From a bacterium (lineage in GTDB: Bacteria; Patescibacteriota; Patescibacteriia; UBA9934), in assembly GCA_027592325.1 (NCBI GenBank), contig JAQCKO010000013.1, forward strand, positions 1 to 32,510: a stretch of 32,510 nt of DNA. The letters are read 5' to 3'. A model generated the notes under the pieces. That model searched no databases, was not told the DNA's origin, and worked only from the letters and a program-made list of their open reading frames with translations. Of the stretch, positions 19,220 through 27,324 are shown one piece after another. Position numbers and translations under genes: made by a program. Numbering within the stretch: position 1 is the stretch's first letter; each line of letters starts with the position of its first letter.

Positions 19220-19248
19220 TTTATACCAAATATAGCCAAAATTGTCAA
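19220..19248 (-). promoter_or_regulatory. Consensus sigma70 promoter of the minus-strand lipoprotein
   Basis: On the minus strand, TTGACA (19248-19243), a 17-nt spacer and TATAAA (19225-19220) form a near-perfect promoter. Transcription near 19213 gives a leader of about 70 nt that contains the Shine-Dalgarno site. Confidence 0.8.
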
Positions 19249-19530
19249 TGATTGTGAAAAAAGTCTCGGTTTGCGGAGGGGTGATGGGATAGGGTTTAGG
19301 AATATATTCACAAAACATGTATTTTCTTAACATTTTCAGCTTTTTACAACTTTTGACAGCTTAAAATAATTCATCCACAGCCGTTGTTGAAGCCTTTCGA
19401 CAGCTTTTTGTTGGTGTCGTTGATCGAAAAAGGGGTGTGCTGAAGGCCTTCGACAGGTTTTGCGAATATTGGCCCAGGTATCTCTTGTCGTTCTTCGGCA
19501 AAACCGATGCAATGGAAGTAGAAAGTCATG
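19249..19530. other. Gene-free AT-rich intergenic stretch
   Basis: No gene is supported. It contains pyrimidine-rich runs and repeated phrases of the form CTTTCGACAG / CTTCGACAGG (near 19395 and 19448), typical of low-complexity intergenic repeats. A hairpin GAAAGT-CATGC-ACTTTC near 19530 begins the structured leader of the next gene. Confidence 0.4.
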
Positions 19531-19745
19531 CACTTTCAGAAACCTACTGATGGTCTGGGGCGGCTCTATTTTGGCAAGGGGTAGAGATTATCCAACGCAT
19601 TGGGGGATTCGAACGACTTCTAAGGGAGTGGAAGTCACACCTTCATATGTTCCGGGGGCCTATGGGCCCCTTAGGGAACATCTATGCAAACGCTACCTCG
19701 AGACGGCAACCGCCATTCCCCTCGAGTTAGGGCTTGCATAGAGCA
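19528..19745 (+). ncRNA. Highly structured leader upstream of the M23 lipoprotein
   Basis: Several strong helices occur in series: GAAAGT/ACTTTC, CTCTA/TAGAG, CCAA/TTGG, GACTTC/GAAGTC, then TGTTCC-GGGGCC / GGCCCC-GGAACA (19648-19682), and TATGCAA...CTCGAG / CTCGAG...TTGCATA (19682-19741). The last ends about 15 nt before the Shine-Dalgarno site. It may be a cis-regulatory leader or an independent RNA. It does not match tRNA or tmRNA, and no family is recognised. Confidence 0.4.
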
Positions 19746-19758
19746 GCCCAGTACCTTC

Positions 19759-19765
19759 AAAGGAG
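19759..19765 (+). promoter_or_regulatory. Shine-Dalgarno site deciding the M23 lipoprotein start
   Basis: AAAGGAG lies 5 nt before ATG 19771. It selects this start over the in-frame ATG at 19684, which has no such site and falls inside the structured leader. Confidence 0.85.
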
Positions 19766-19770
19766 AACCC

Positions 19771-21561
19771 ATGCAGATTACGCACATTGCGGCTGCTTTC
19801 AAGCTCATTCTGACGTGCTCCGGCATTATGCTGCTCATGGGCTGCGCGCCTAAGTGGTGGACCGACACCATGATGTCGCCTCCTGGCGTTGCATCTGAAG
19901 AACGCGCGCTCGAGTACGAGACGAAGACGGTTCATATGCCCTTTGATCGCGGGTATCGCACGCTTTGTGTGCAAGGTCCTGGCGGGAGCTACTCGCATCG
20001 TGCGTTCTCGACGGCACATGACCTCGATTTCGATACACCGAATGATCGCGACGATCCCGTCTTCGCCCCGGCAGCCGGAACGCTGCGGGTGCATGGACGC
20101 GAGGTCGATACGGGAGGCTTTGGCCTTCACGTGAATATTGACCTTGGTGACGAGACTTACATTGTTCTCGCACATCTGCGTGACGTCTTCCTTGAAGATG
20201 GAGCCCAGGTGGCAGCTGGTCAGTTGATCGGCTTTGAGGGAACGACGGGCCGTTCTACGGGTGATCACGTTCACATGGGTCGTCACAGCGGCCTGGCGTC
20301 TCGACCGGCAGAGTATGGCGAGTCCATTCCGGATCTGTCGTTGTACTTTGAAGACGTGACGTTGGGGACAGCGGGCGAGCAGCGCGTTTCGGCATTCGAA
20401 TGCGCGCTTCCTGGCGGGCATGTGTATGAATCGCAGATGGCGACGCCACGCTGGCATCCAAATGGCAGCCTGCTCAAGCATCCGGCAAGCCCCGACGTCT
20501 TCTTGCTCGAAGACGGACGGCTCCATCACCTCGCAGACGAAGAAGTCTTCTGGGAGCGTGGGTATCGGTTCGCAGATCTCGCTCTTATTACGGCAGCCGA
20601 GATGGCCTGCTATGAAGAAGGGGAGATCATTCGAGAAGGGGGTGTGTTACGCGCATTCAGGGTGCATGATGGTCGGCAATTCCTGCAAACGACGTGGGAT
20701 GATGCTTGCTACATCCTTCCGCGTGTGCACTGGGAAGCAGTGCTCGAAACCTGGGGAATTGCCGTCCCTGCGGAAGGCCTTGAGCGTACCGATGCCTATC
20801 TTCATGACTGCATGATGGATGCGCCGGCACAGTTTCGTGAGGGGACGCTCGTTAAGGAGACTTCACGAAGTGACGTGTATGCCATTACAGATGGAGTGGC
20901 TATGCCGATTGCAAGCTGGGATACGTTCCTGCTGCTCGGATTCGGAACGAGGACGATTTACACGGTTCCCGATGGAGCAATCGCTTCTGTCATGGGACGT
21001 GTAGGAGACTGTGCAGCGGATGTACATTGCATCACGCGCGCGCAAATCGAAACCTGTGGAGGCGGCACACTTGGTGCTGCCGGTGGAGGAACCGATGAAG
21101 AAACTGCACGCGCTGATTCCGCGGTGGATGCAGAAGCGCACGATTCACACGATGATGATGCGCCGGGCGCAGATTCGGGTGTCGCATCCTCGTCGCCGGA
21201 TGATCCAGACCAGCTGAGGATTCTCTGGCGTGGCGATGACGTATATGATCGCATTTCACTTTCAGGTGAGTTCACCGGCGCTGTCGGTGGGTTTTCGGAA
21301 GGGTGGGTGCCTCATCTTGCCGTGGTCGCATCGGCATCGCAAATCGAGTACCTGCGCTCCATGGAGCGCTTCGATACGCTTCGATTCTCGGTGGAATTCG
21401 AGGTTGACGGACGCATGTCTTGGTCGTGCCTCGCGCCATTTCCCCCCGGATTACAGCAAGGAGAGGTCTTTGCGTTCGCTGGGGACATTCCGCTCGAAGT
21501 AGTGCCGGTCGCCGATCCGGAAAGTGCCGGTTGCGGCCTGATGGTCACCTTCGATTACTAG
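19771..21561 (+). CDS. Lipoprotein with M23 (LytM-type) peptidase domain
   Basis: The 596-residue protein has a lipoprotein signal with LMGC and Cys25. Residues about 70-175 are an M23 metallopeptidase-like domain: HDLDF (83-87, candidate zinc ligands H83 or H76, and D86), VFAPAAGTLRV, YIVLAHL with His135, VAAGQLIGFEGTTGRSTG, and the HxH pair H166/H168 (GDHVHMG). M23 enzymes cut peptidoglycan cross-links. The first ligand motif is not canonical, so activity is uncertain. Residues about 231-420 carry repeats of the form LLKHPASPDVFLLEDG and LVKETSRSDVYAITDG. An acidic linker (430-480) and a C-terminal beta domain follow. The gene shows the higher GC and strong Shine-Dalgarno site of the island. 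It may remodel the wall of the cell itself or of a host. Confidence 0.85.
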   Translation: MQITHIAAAFKLILTCSGIMLLMGCAPKWWTDTMMSPPGVASEERALEYETKTVHMPFDRGYRTLCVQGPGGSYSHRAFSTAHDLDFDTPNDRDDPVFAPAAGTLRVHGREVDTGGFGLHVNIDLGDETYIVLAHLRDVFLEDGAQVAAGQLIGFEGTTGRSTGDHVHMGRHSGLASRPAEYGESIPDLSLYFEDVTLGTAGEQRVSAFECALPGGHVYESQMATPRWHPNGSLLKHPASPDVFLLEDGRLHHLADEEVFWERGYRFADLALITAAEMACYEEGEIIREGGVLRAFRVHDGRQFLQTTWDDACYILPRVHWEAVLETWGIAVPAEGLERTDAYLHDCMMDAPAQFREGTLVKETSRSDVYAITDGVAMPIASWDTFLLLGFGTRTIYTVPDGAIASVMGRVGDCAADVHCITRAQIETCGGGTLGAAGGGTDEETARADSAVDAEAHDSHDDDAPGADSGVASSSPDDPDQLRILWRGDDVYDRISLSGEFTGAVGGFSEGWVPHLAVVASASQIEYLRSMERFDTLRFSVEFEVDGRMSWSCLAPFPPGLQQGEVFAFAGDIPLEVVPVADPESAGCGLMVTFDY

Positions 21562-21566
21562 CTCTA

Positions 21567-21596
21567 AGCCCCGTTGAGGATATCGACGGGGCTCTT
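21567..21596 (+). terminator. Probable terminator of the M23 lipoprotein gene
   Basis: AGCCCCGT (21567-21574) and ACGGGGCT (21586-21593) form a perfect 8-bp stem with an 11-nt loop 5 nt past the stop codon. The following T tract is weak (CTTAC). Confidence 0.6.
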
Positions 21597-21664
21597 ACAA
21601 TTCATTGATCTTTCGACTCAGGAAATTAACCTATTTTCTCTTGCATACATCAAGAAACTCACCA

Positions 21665-21673
21665 TGCTATAAT
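21665..21673 (+). promoter_or_regulatory. Leaderless extended -10 promoter of the secretion cluster
   Basis: TGCTATAAT (TG 21665-21666, TATAAT 21668-21673) ends 8 nt before ATG 21682. The predicted transcription start is at or next to the start codon. No good -35 box is visible at the standard distance. Confidence 0.7.
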
Positions 21674-21681
21674 GGAGTCAC

Positions 21682-24399
21682 ATGCTCATGCTTTTACGCG
21701 CGCTAAAACGTAGCGTAACAAACCTCAAGCGACACAAAATCGCGGAACTGTTTATGGTCGTCGCGGTTATTCTGGTTCTGCCCGATTTTGCGTTTGCAGC
21801 AGATCCAGATCGCAGCATGATTTCGCAGGGGCTTGAGATTTTTATCTCGTTCTTTGGGCAAATGCTGACCGTTGTTGCCTATGCCATTGGTCAATTGATT
21901 ATTTTGGTCATTGGAACCATTGTTGTCCCAATTCTTGGCTATAACGATTTTGGCGCAAGTCCCGTGATTGGCCTTGGTTGGTCACTTGTGCGCGATGTGG
22001 TAAATATGTTCGTCATTATCGTCATTCTTTACATGGCGTTTTTGACCATTATTGGAAATCCAAAAGCGAATATTCAACAGCAACTTCCCAAATTACTCAT
22101 GGCGGTCGTGCTGCTCAATTTTTCGAAGACGATTACGCTACTTATTGTCGATATTGGTCAGGTGGTCATGATGACCTTTGTAAATGCGATTCAAGACATT
22201 GCGATTGGGAACTTTGTTCAATTATTCGGCGTTAATGAGTTTTTCTCGCTGAGCGCTGATGCAGGGGTAAATGCCGCGCTTAATGGTGGATACGATGCCG
22301 GTGTATTTACCGCAACCGCTTATGCAACCGTTGCGCTGATGATTATGGTTTTGGTGATTCTGCTCATCCTCGCCGCGGCGTATTTGTACCGCATTATTAT
22401 GATTTGGGTACTTGTCGTCATGTCGCCGCTTGCCTGGTTTATGAAGGGAGCGGGAGATTTATTTAGCGCCGGTGGAGGTGTGTATCAGCAGTGGTGGAAG
22501 CAGCTATCAAGTGTGGTTATTCTGGGTCCCGTGCTCACGTTTTTCCTTTGGCTTTCGCTTGCGGTGGCAAGCGAAGGAAGTCTTGCTTCTGCAGCGGGGT
22601 TCGATTCTCTGCGCGCAACGGATTTTACGACGGGGCTTGTGACGTCACCGCTTGCCGAACAAGATCGCTTTTTAAGCACTTTACTTGCGATGATTCTTCT
22701 TGTAGTTGGTCTTCGCGCTTCTGGTCAATTTTCAGAGGGATTTGGTGAAATTGGAGAGCGCTACTTGAACGAAGGGTTTGGGCAAAAGCTGCTGAAAGGG
22801 GCGGTTATGGCTCCGGCGAAGGGTGCGCGTAAGACAGCAAGGCTTGGAGCGGGCGCGTTCAAAGCTGGGGGAAATTTTGCCTTGAAGTATTCGAATGTTG
22901 GAGAAGATATAGGAAAAGTACTTGGTGTTGACGCAGCAAATACAGCTCGTAACGCACTTCAATGGCTCCCTGGTGGTAATGCCATTGCGGGCACTGTCGC
23001 GGGCGGTCTTGCGAGTGTTGGAGCTGGTATGACAGGTGCAGGTGTTGCGGCAAAAATGGCGGCTCGCAAAAAGAGGAAAGAACGCGCCGGAAAATTATCT
23101 CAAGCACAAAAGGCACAAGAACTTACCGGAATGGTCGACGCAGAGGGAAAACCAAATTACATGTCGCCTGGAGCACGACAGGTGCAGTATGAGTTGCTTG
23201 GGAATTTGGCGACAGACGATAAGCTACAAGATGAGCTTAAGGCTCAACTTGAGAATAAGTATCGCTTGGCAGGTCGTACAGATTGGGAATCGCATGCAAA
23301 TACCCAGTTTGAGACGATGATGGCAGATTCACTGAAGTATGTGAAGGCAAATGAAGATGATCTCATTGAAGGAGAAGGGGCCAAGAAGGGTCTTCTTAAG
23401 ACACGTGCAAAGTACATGCATCATTCAGCAAGTAATGAAATCGAAGAAATCATGAATGATGAGAACTTCAAGCTTAATATGATCGAGCCAGAGGCACTTG
23501 AAGATTCACGTGTCCGAGCGATTGTTGAAAAGAAACTTGGTTCCATTGTGACGGGATACTCAATGCGCGATGGTCAGCGAGTTGCAAATACGATGCTTGA
23601 TGATTTGAAAGCCGGTAAAGGTGTTTCTTCGGGTGTGCAGAAAATGATTTCTGGCGAGCGAGATGCAAAAGCGATAGACGCAACTGCTATCCCGACGGCG
23701 TCTCAAGCTGACTTGGCTAAGGCATTACGATTCAAGAAAAACTCTATTGACGGGATGACGGACGCACATATGACAGCAGCGGGCTCAAATGTTGTTGATG
23801 CCATCATTGATTCCGAAGTCAGAAACTTCTCAGATATGCAAGTGGCCGCTCGTGCGGAATTATTGAGACAGGTCGAGAGCAAGCGGAATGATACATCGCT
23901 TAGTGTTGAAATGCGTCAAAAGGCGAATCAGGCCTACATTCAGCTTGCGCCTGATGCTTCAGCATCGGTTGTTGGTAACCCCGCCATGAAAGCATTTGGA
24001 CTCAGTGCTGGTGCATTCGCTGGAACCCGTGGTGGGCTTACAGCTGATCAGAAGCGTGATGCTTTCGGTGCCGAGTTACAGCGAGACGTAACCTTGCTTA
24101 AGAAGCGTTCAATTGGTGAGCAAATTACAGCCAGTGCTTCAAATGAGCTTTCACGGGAGGTGATGAAGGTTGTCGATAGACAGTCTCTTCAAAAGTTGCT
24201 GAATGAATATCAAAGTGGTCTCACAGATGCATCTGGAAAAGCAGACATTGCAACGACGGTTGAGACGATTCAAAAGGCAATTGCTGCTGAATCTACAAAA
24301 CCGGTTGGAAATGCTGCAGGACAACTTACGCAGAAACAGTATAATACTCTCAAAGATCTTGCTCGCGATGCTTCGCTTATACGGCGTCAAATGACTTAA
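21682..24399 (+). CDS. VirB6/TrbL-like polytopic membrane protein
   Basis: The 905-residue protein begins with a hydrophobic segment ending FAFA-ADPD that looks like a cleavable signal. About six to seven further hydrophobic helices follow up to roughly residue 350 (for example IIVILYMAFLTII, VALMIMVLVILLILAAAYLY, FLSTLLAMILLVVGL). The rest, about 370-905, is Ala/Lys-rich, soluble and helical. The order of helices and the PLAWFMKGAGD region resemble VirB6/TrbL pore proteins of type IV secretion systems as found in CPR genomes. It would form the inner-membrane channel. It opens a tightly spaced five- or six-gene run ending at 29819. The long cytoplasmic tail is unusual for VirB6 proper. Confidence 0.8.
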   Translation: MLMLLRALKRSVTNLKRHKIAELFMVVAVILVLPDFAFAADPDRSMISQGLEIFISFFGQMLTVVAYAIGQLIILVIGTIVVPILGYNDFGASPVIGLGWSLVRDVVNMFVIIVILYMAFLTIIGNPKANIQQQLPKLLMAVVLLNFSKTITLLIVDIGQVVMMTFVNAIQDIAIGNFVQLFGVNEFFSLSADAGVNAALNGGYDAGVFTATAYATVALMIMVLVILLILAAAYLYRIIMIWVLVVMSPLAWFMKGAGDLFSAGGGVYQQWWKQLSSVVILGPVLTFFLWLSLAVASEGSLASAAGFDSLRATDFTTGLVTSPLAEQDRFLSTLLAMILLVVGLRASGQFSEGFGEIGERYLNEGFGQKLLKGAVMAPAKGARKTARLGAGAFKAGGNFALKYSNVGEDIGKVLGVDAANTARNALQWLPGGNAIAGTVAGGLASVGAGMTGAGVAAKMAARKKRKERAGKLSQAQKAQELTGMVDAEGKPNYMSPGARQVQYELLGNLATDDKLQDELKAQLENKYRLAGRTDWESHANTQFETMMADSLKYVKANEDDLIEGEGAKKGLLKTRAKYMHHSASNEIEEIMNDENFKLNMIEPEALEDSRVRAIVEKKLGSIVTGYSMRDGQRVANTMLDDLKAGKGVSSGVQKMISGERDAKAIDATAIPTASQADLAKALRFKKNSIDGMTDAHMTAAGSNVVDAIIDSEVRNFSDMQVAARAELLRQVESKRNDTSLSVEMRQKANQAYIQLAPDASASVVGNPAMKAFGLSAGAFAGTRGGLTADQKRDAFGAELQRDVTLLKKRSIGEQITASASNELSREVMKVVDRQSLQKLLNEYQSGLTDASGKADIATTVETIQKAIAAESTKPVGNAAGQLTQKQYNTLKDLARDASLIRRQMT

Positions 24400-24400
24400 G

Positions 24401-26146
24401 ATGCGGATAAAAAATCTTCCAGAAATTCAACAATTTCTCCTTAATACGAAGGTTTACGATCACCTTGAGGATCTCGTAAAGGAGTACAATCTGCCGGAGG
24501 AACGCCTCGAGGAGCTTTTAGATTTGACCGATGCTGTTATTGATGGACGCATTGACGTGAACATCATGCCGGAATTTTTGAAGAAAGCATTTGCGCTGAA
24601 AAAAGAAGATGCCGATGGTCTTGCATGCGATTTAGCCGGATTTCGATTATTGCCGCTTGCCGATTTTCTTCCAGGTGTCGAGCTCGCCATTCAGAATTGG
24701 GGTTGTGAACTGCACAAATATCCAGATGGTCGTGTTTCGGGAGCCGAAGCGTATGCCCGTATTGCGCTTCAACAGTTTCGCGAGGAAGAAGGTCTACAGC
24801 TTCCGCCGCAGTTAGAAAAACGCTTTGAACTTCTTGCGCTTAAATATCTCACGAAAGAACGTGCAAAAGAAGCAACAACGGTTCTATTGAAGCGACCAAT
24901 TACGATAGGGGGTCTTGAGTTTACCAATGAAATGGTGAATGATTTATTCCAGAAACTAGATGCCATTGGGAGCCAAATTGAAGGGCTTCAAAAGATGAAA
25001 ACGAAGACTGTTCAGAAGGAGAGGGTGAAATTTGTCGATGCGCCGCCTGGGCCTCCGAGGCCTCAAAACGTTAATCCGTTGCCAGCATCTAAGGCTAAGC
25101 AGATAAATGTAAAGAAGCAGAACGATTTCAAAGCACCAAAATCGCAACCACGATATGTCGACGCACCGCCGCCTCCGCCAAAGGTACGGTATGTTGATGC
25201 ACCACCACTTCCTCCTGGGGCGATTGTGCGACGTGAACCGCTTACCAATCAGCAATATGCAAAGCGCATGCAAGGTTCAATGCGAGCGATTATTCAAATA
25301 CCAACGCAGGAACTCGCGACAGAAGTGCCGGTTACTGTGGGGGATTATTTGAAAGAAGATGCAGACGAAATGGAGGTGCATGCGAAAAAGGCCGAACGCT
25401 ATGGCGGGGGGGCGGCACGGAATGCAAGAAGCAAAGAACTCGAACAGTTTGCGCACACTCTTTGTGATAAATACAGTGTACAAACTGTAAAGCGCGCGCA
25501 AGTAAGTAGTTTGATTGTTTCGGTATTGAGAGGTATACGATCATTCGCAAAGGCAGATGACATATTGGCTTCATACGATGTTCTAACAAAAGACAAGCGT
25601 CGCGCTCTTCTTTCCGATGTGAATGCGGAATTGGCCAAAGCAACGGAAAGCGGTTTCAGCATGAATGTTGTCGTGCAAAACAAACCTCGGATCACTCAAG
25701 GTGCGTCAAGAGAAGAACGTGCAATGCCTCCCAAGAAAGCGAGCGTGCGCATTAGTAGACCTAGTACGCCTGCGGAAGGGCTTCACATTGATCGGGTGCA
25801 AGATGTGGTACCAAATTCACGGTTGATTGGGCCAATTGATGAGCTTGGGAGCATTGACGCACGCGTATTTCGTCGGCTTTCGTCGAATCCAAAAGAAGCA
25901 GCTGAACGTGTCCTCGACAAAGTAGAAAGTTTAAAAGAGGAGCGGTATGCCGATATGGTACAAGGAGTGAAAGCTTGGCGTAAGAGCCCACTTTCTCGTC
26001 TGTATGTCGACATGACGCGTGAATCGCTTGTCAGTGGGGTATCAATAACCGAGATTGCGTCAAAACGTCGAAATAACGGTACGGCATCACTTTCGCCCTC
26101 AGAAGTCGCTGCAATTGTGATGATCAATCAGCGGCTTACCTATTAG
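24401..26146 (+). CDS. Hypothetical cytosolic protein with VDAPP repeats
   Basis: The 581-residue protein has no signal or membrane helix and is not a family I recognise. Residues 1-200 are helical and acidic. A Pro-rich hinge contains three repeats [FY]VDAPPxPP at about 211, 252 and 264. A basic region (about 270-480) and a helical C-terminus follow. It starts 1 nt after the VirB6-like stop, without a Shine-Dalgarno site, so it is co-transcribed and probably coupled. From its place between the channel and PrgI genes it may be a cytoplasmic adaptor of the machine; this is inference. Confidence 0.8.
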   Translation: MRIKNLPEIQQFLLNTKVYDHLEDLVKEYNLPEERLEELLDLTDAVIDGRIDVNIMPEFLKKAFALKKEDADGLACDLAGFRLLPLADFLPGVELAIQNWGCELHKYPDGRVSGAEAYARIALQQFREEEGLQLPPQLEKRFELLALKYLTKERAKEATTVLLKRPITIGGLEFTNEMVNDLFQKLDAIGSQIEGLQKMKTKTVQKERVKFVDAPPGPPRPQNVNPLPASKAKQINVKKQNDFKAPKSQPRYVDAPPPPPKVRYVDAPPLPPGAIVRREPLTNQQYAKRMQGSMRAIIQIPTQELATEVPVTVGDYLKEDADEMEVHAKKAERYGGGAARNARSKELEQFAHTLCDKYSVQTVKRAQVSSLIVSVLRGIRSFAKADDILASYDVLTKDKRRALLSDVNAELAKATESGFSMNVVVQNKPRITQGASREERAMPPKKASVRISRPSTPAEGLHIDRVQDVVPNSRLIGPIDELGSIDARVFRRLSSNPKEAAERVLDKVESLKEERYADMVQGVKAWRKSPLSRLYVDMTRESLVSGVSITEIASKRRNNGTASLSPSEVAAIVMINQRLTY

Positions 26147-26148
26147 CG

Positions 26149-26157
26149 TGCTATAAT
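26149..26157 (+). promoter_or_regulatory. Internal extended -10 promoter before the PrgI gene
   Basis: TGCTATAAT (TG 26149-26150, TATAAT 26152-26157) lies just after the previous stop and 18 nt before ATG 26176, predicting a leader of about 12 nt. It may give separate expression of the PrgI-ATPase part of the cluster. Confidence 0.6.
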
Positions 26158-26175
26158 TTTGACAGAAACTTGTAA

Positions 26176-26628
26176 ATGTCAAATCAATTTGTTGTTCCAC
26201 AATTCCTTGATGTCGAGACGAAAATCATTGGCCCAATCACCGCTCGTCAATTCATCATTTTGCTCGCAACGATTCTTGCGGAATTTGTCATTTACCGCAT
26301 TTTTTTGAGTATTATTCCGATTCTCCTTTTTGGACTTCCAACGCTTGCAATTGGTGTTATTTTTGCGTTCGCAAAGGTGAACGGGCAACCGTTTCATTAC
26401 ATTGCGCTTAATATGGTGCAAACATTTCGTCGACCACGCTTGCGGGTTTGGGATAAGCGAATATCAGATGCTGTGCTTCGTGCTTCATTGAAAAAGGACG
26501 AGCAACCAGAACCTCCTAAGCCACCTGTGAAACCCCCGATCGAAGGCTCACGGCTTTCCGATATGTCGCTCATTGTGAACACTGGTGGAGTGTATCAGCC
26601 AGACAAACCGCTCTATGGCAAAGGCTAA
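26176..26628 (+). CDS. PrgI family membrane protein
   Basis: The 150-residue protein starts with a polar stretch containing VPQFLDVETKIIGPIT, the hallmark beginning of PrgI-family proteins. Two adjacent hydrophobic helices (about 24-43 and 45-64) and a basic cytoplasmic tail follow, with a Pro-rich segment (about 115-124). PrgI proteins are small components of Gram-positive type IV secretion and conjugation systems and usually sit beside VirB4/TraC ATPase genes, as here. It overlaps the next gene by 14 nt if that starts at 26615. Confidence 0.85.
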   Translation: MSNQFVVPQFLDVETKIIGPITARQFIILLATILAEFVIYRIFLSIIPILLFGLPTLAIGVIFAFAKVNGQPFHYIALNMVQTFRRPRLRVWDKRISDAVLRASLKKDEQPEPPKPPVKPPIEGSRLSDMSLIVNTGGVYQPDKPLYGKG

Positions 26629-27322
26629 TACGGAAATGCAAAAATCCTCTCTTGCGAAATCAAAACCAGGGCCACCAACCCAGAACTATCTTGATATTGC
26701 GGAAATTCGTGAAGATACCGTTGTGCTGAAAAATGGGGAGTTACGTGCTGTCTTGATGGTGTCGAGTGTGAACTTTGCGCTTAAATCGCAAGATGAGCAA
26801 CAGGCAACCATTCAAGCCTATATGCAATTTTTGAATGGACTTGAACATCCTCTTCAAATTGTGGTGCAGTCACGTCGCATGAATATCGATAGGTACCTCA
26901 TGTCTCTTTCTGAGCAAGAGGCAATAATGAACAATGATCTTTTAAAAGCACAGCTACAAGATTATCGTACATTCATTTCTGATTTGGTGGACCTTGGCGA
27001 CATTATGCAGAAACGGTTTTACGTTGTGATTCCGTATAGTGCTCGGGAAGATAAAAAACGTGGTTTTTGGACGAAATTCAGCAGTGCCCTCAGTCCTGCA
27101 AGTATTGTAAAATTGACACAAAAAGAGTTTCGCAATAGAAAAGATCGACTGGATCAACGTGCTTCAATTGCAGCAAGTGGTCTGACTGGTATGGGGCTTC
27201 GCAGTGCCCGTCTTGATACACAAGGGCTTATAGAACTGTACTACACCGTGTACAACCCTGATGTGTTTGATCATCAAAAAATGGCGAATATTTCTGATAT
27301 TCGTGTTGAAGAAGGATTCTAA
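26615..27322 (+). CDS. TraC/VirB4 N-terminal-like protein
   Basis: The protein (about 235 residues) resembles the N-terminal domain of TraC/VirB4 proteins: an IAEIREDTVVLKNGELRAVLMVSSVNFALKS start, EQQATIQAYMQFLNGLEHPLQIVVQSRRMNI, then helical LKAQLQDYRTFISDL and FYVVIPYS. It has no Walker motif and ends before the ATPase gene, which starts 2 nt later. The ATPase subunit therefore appears split over two genes. The start is uncertain: ATG 26615 is chosen, ATG 26636 is also possible, and a GTG at 26585 is too deep in the PrgI gene. Confidence 0.8.
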   Translation: MAKANTEMQKSSLAKSKPGPPTQNYLDIAEIREDTVVLKNGELRAVLMVSSVNFALKSQDEQQATIQAYMQFLNGLEHPLQIVVQSRRMNIDRYLMSLSEQEAIMNNDLLKAQLQDYRTFISDLVDLGDIMQKRFYVVIPYSAREDKKRGFWTKFSSALSPASIVKLTQKEFRNRKDRLDQRASIAASGLTGMGLRSARLDTQGLIELYYTVYNPDVFDHQKMANISDIRVEEGF

Positions 27323-27324
27323 GT

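Noticed and set aside
19528-19745. tmRNA or tRNA gene, suggested by GGATTCGAACG and GCAAAC-like sequence
   Set aside because: The T-arm-like sequence has no pairing stem on either strand, no acceptor ends match, and the open reading from GCAAAC does not end in an AA-type tag.
19684-19770. Longer N-terminus of the M23 lipoprotein from ATG 19684
   Set aside because: It would place 29 residues before a clean lipoprotein signal and lacks a ribosome site, while AAAGGAG fits ATG 19771.
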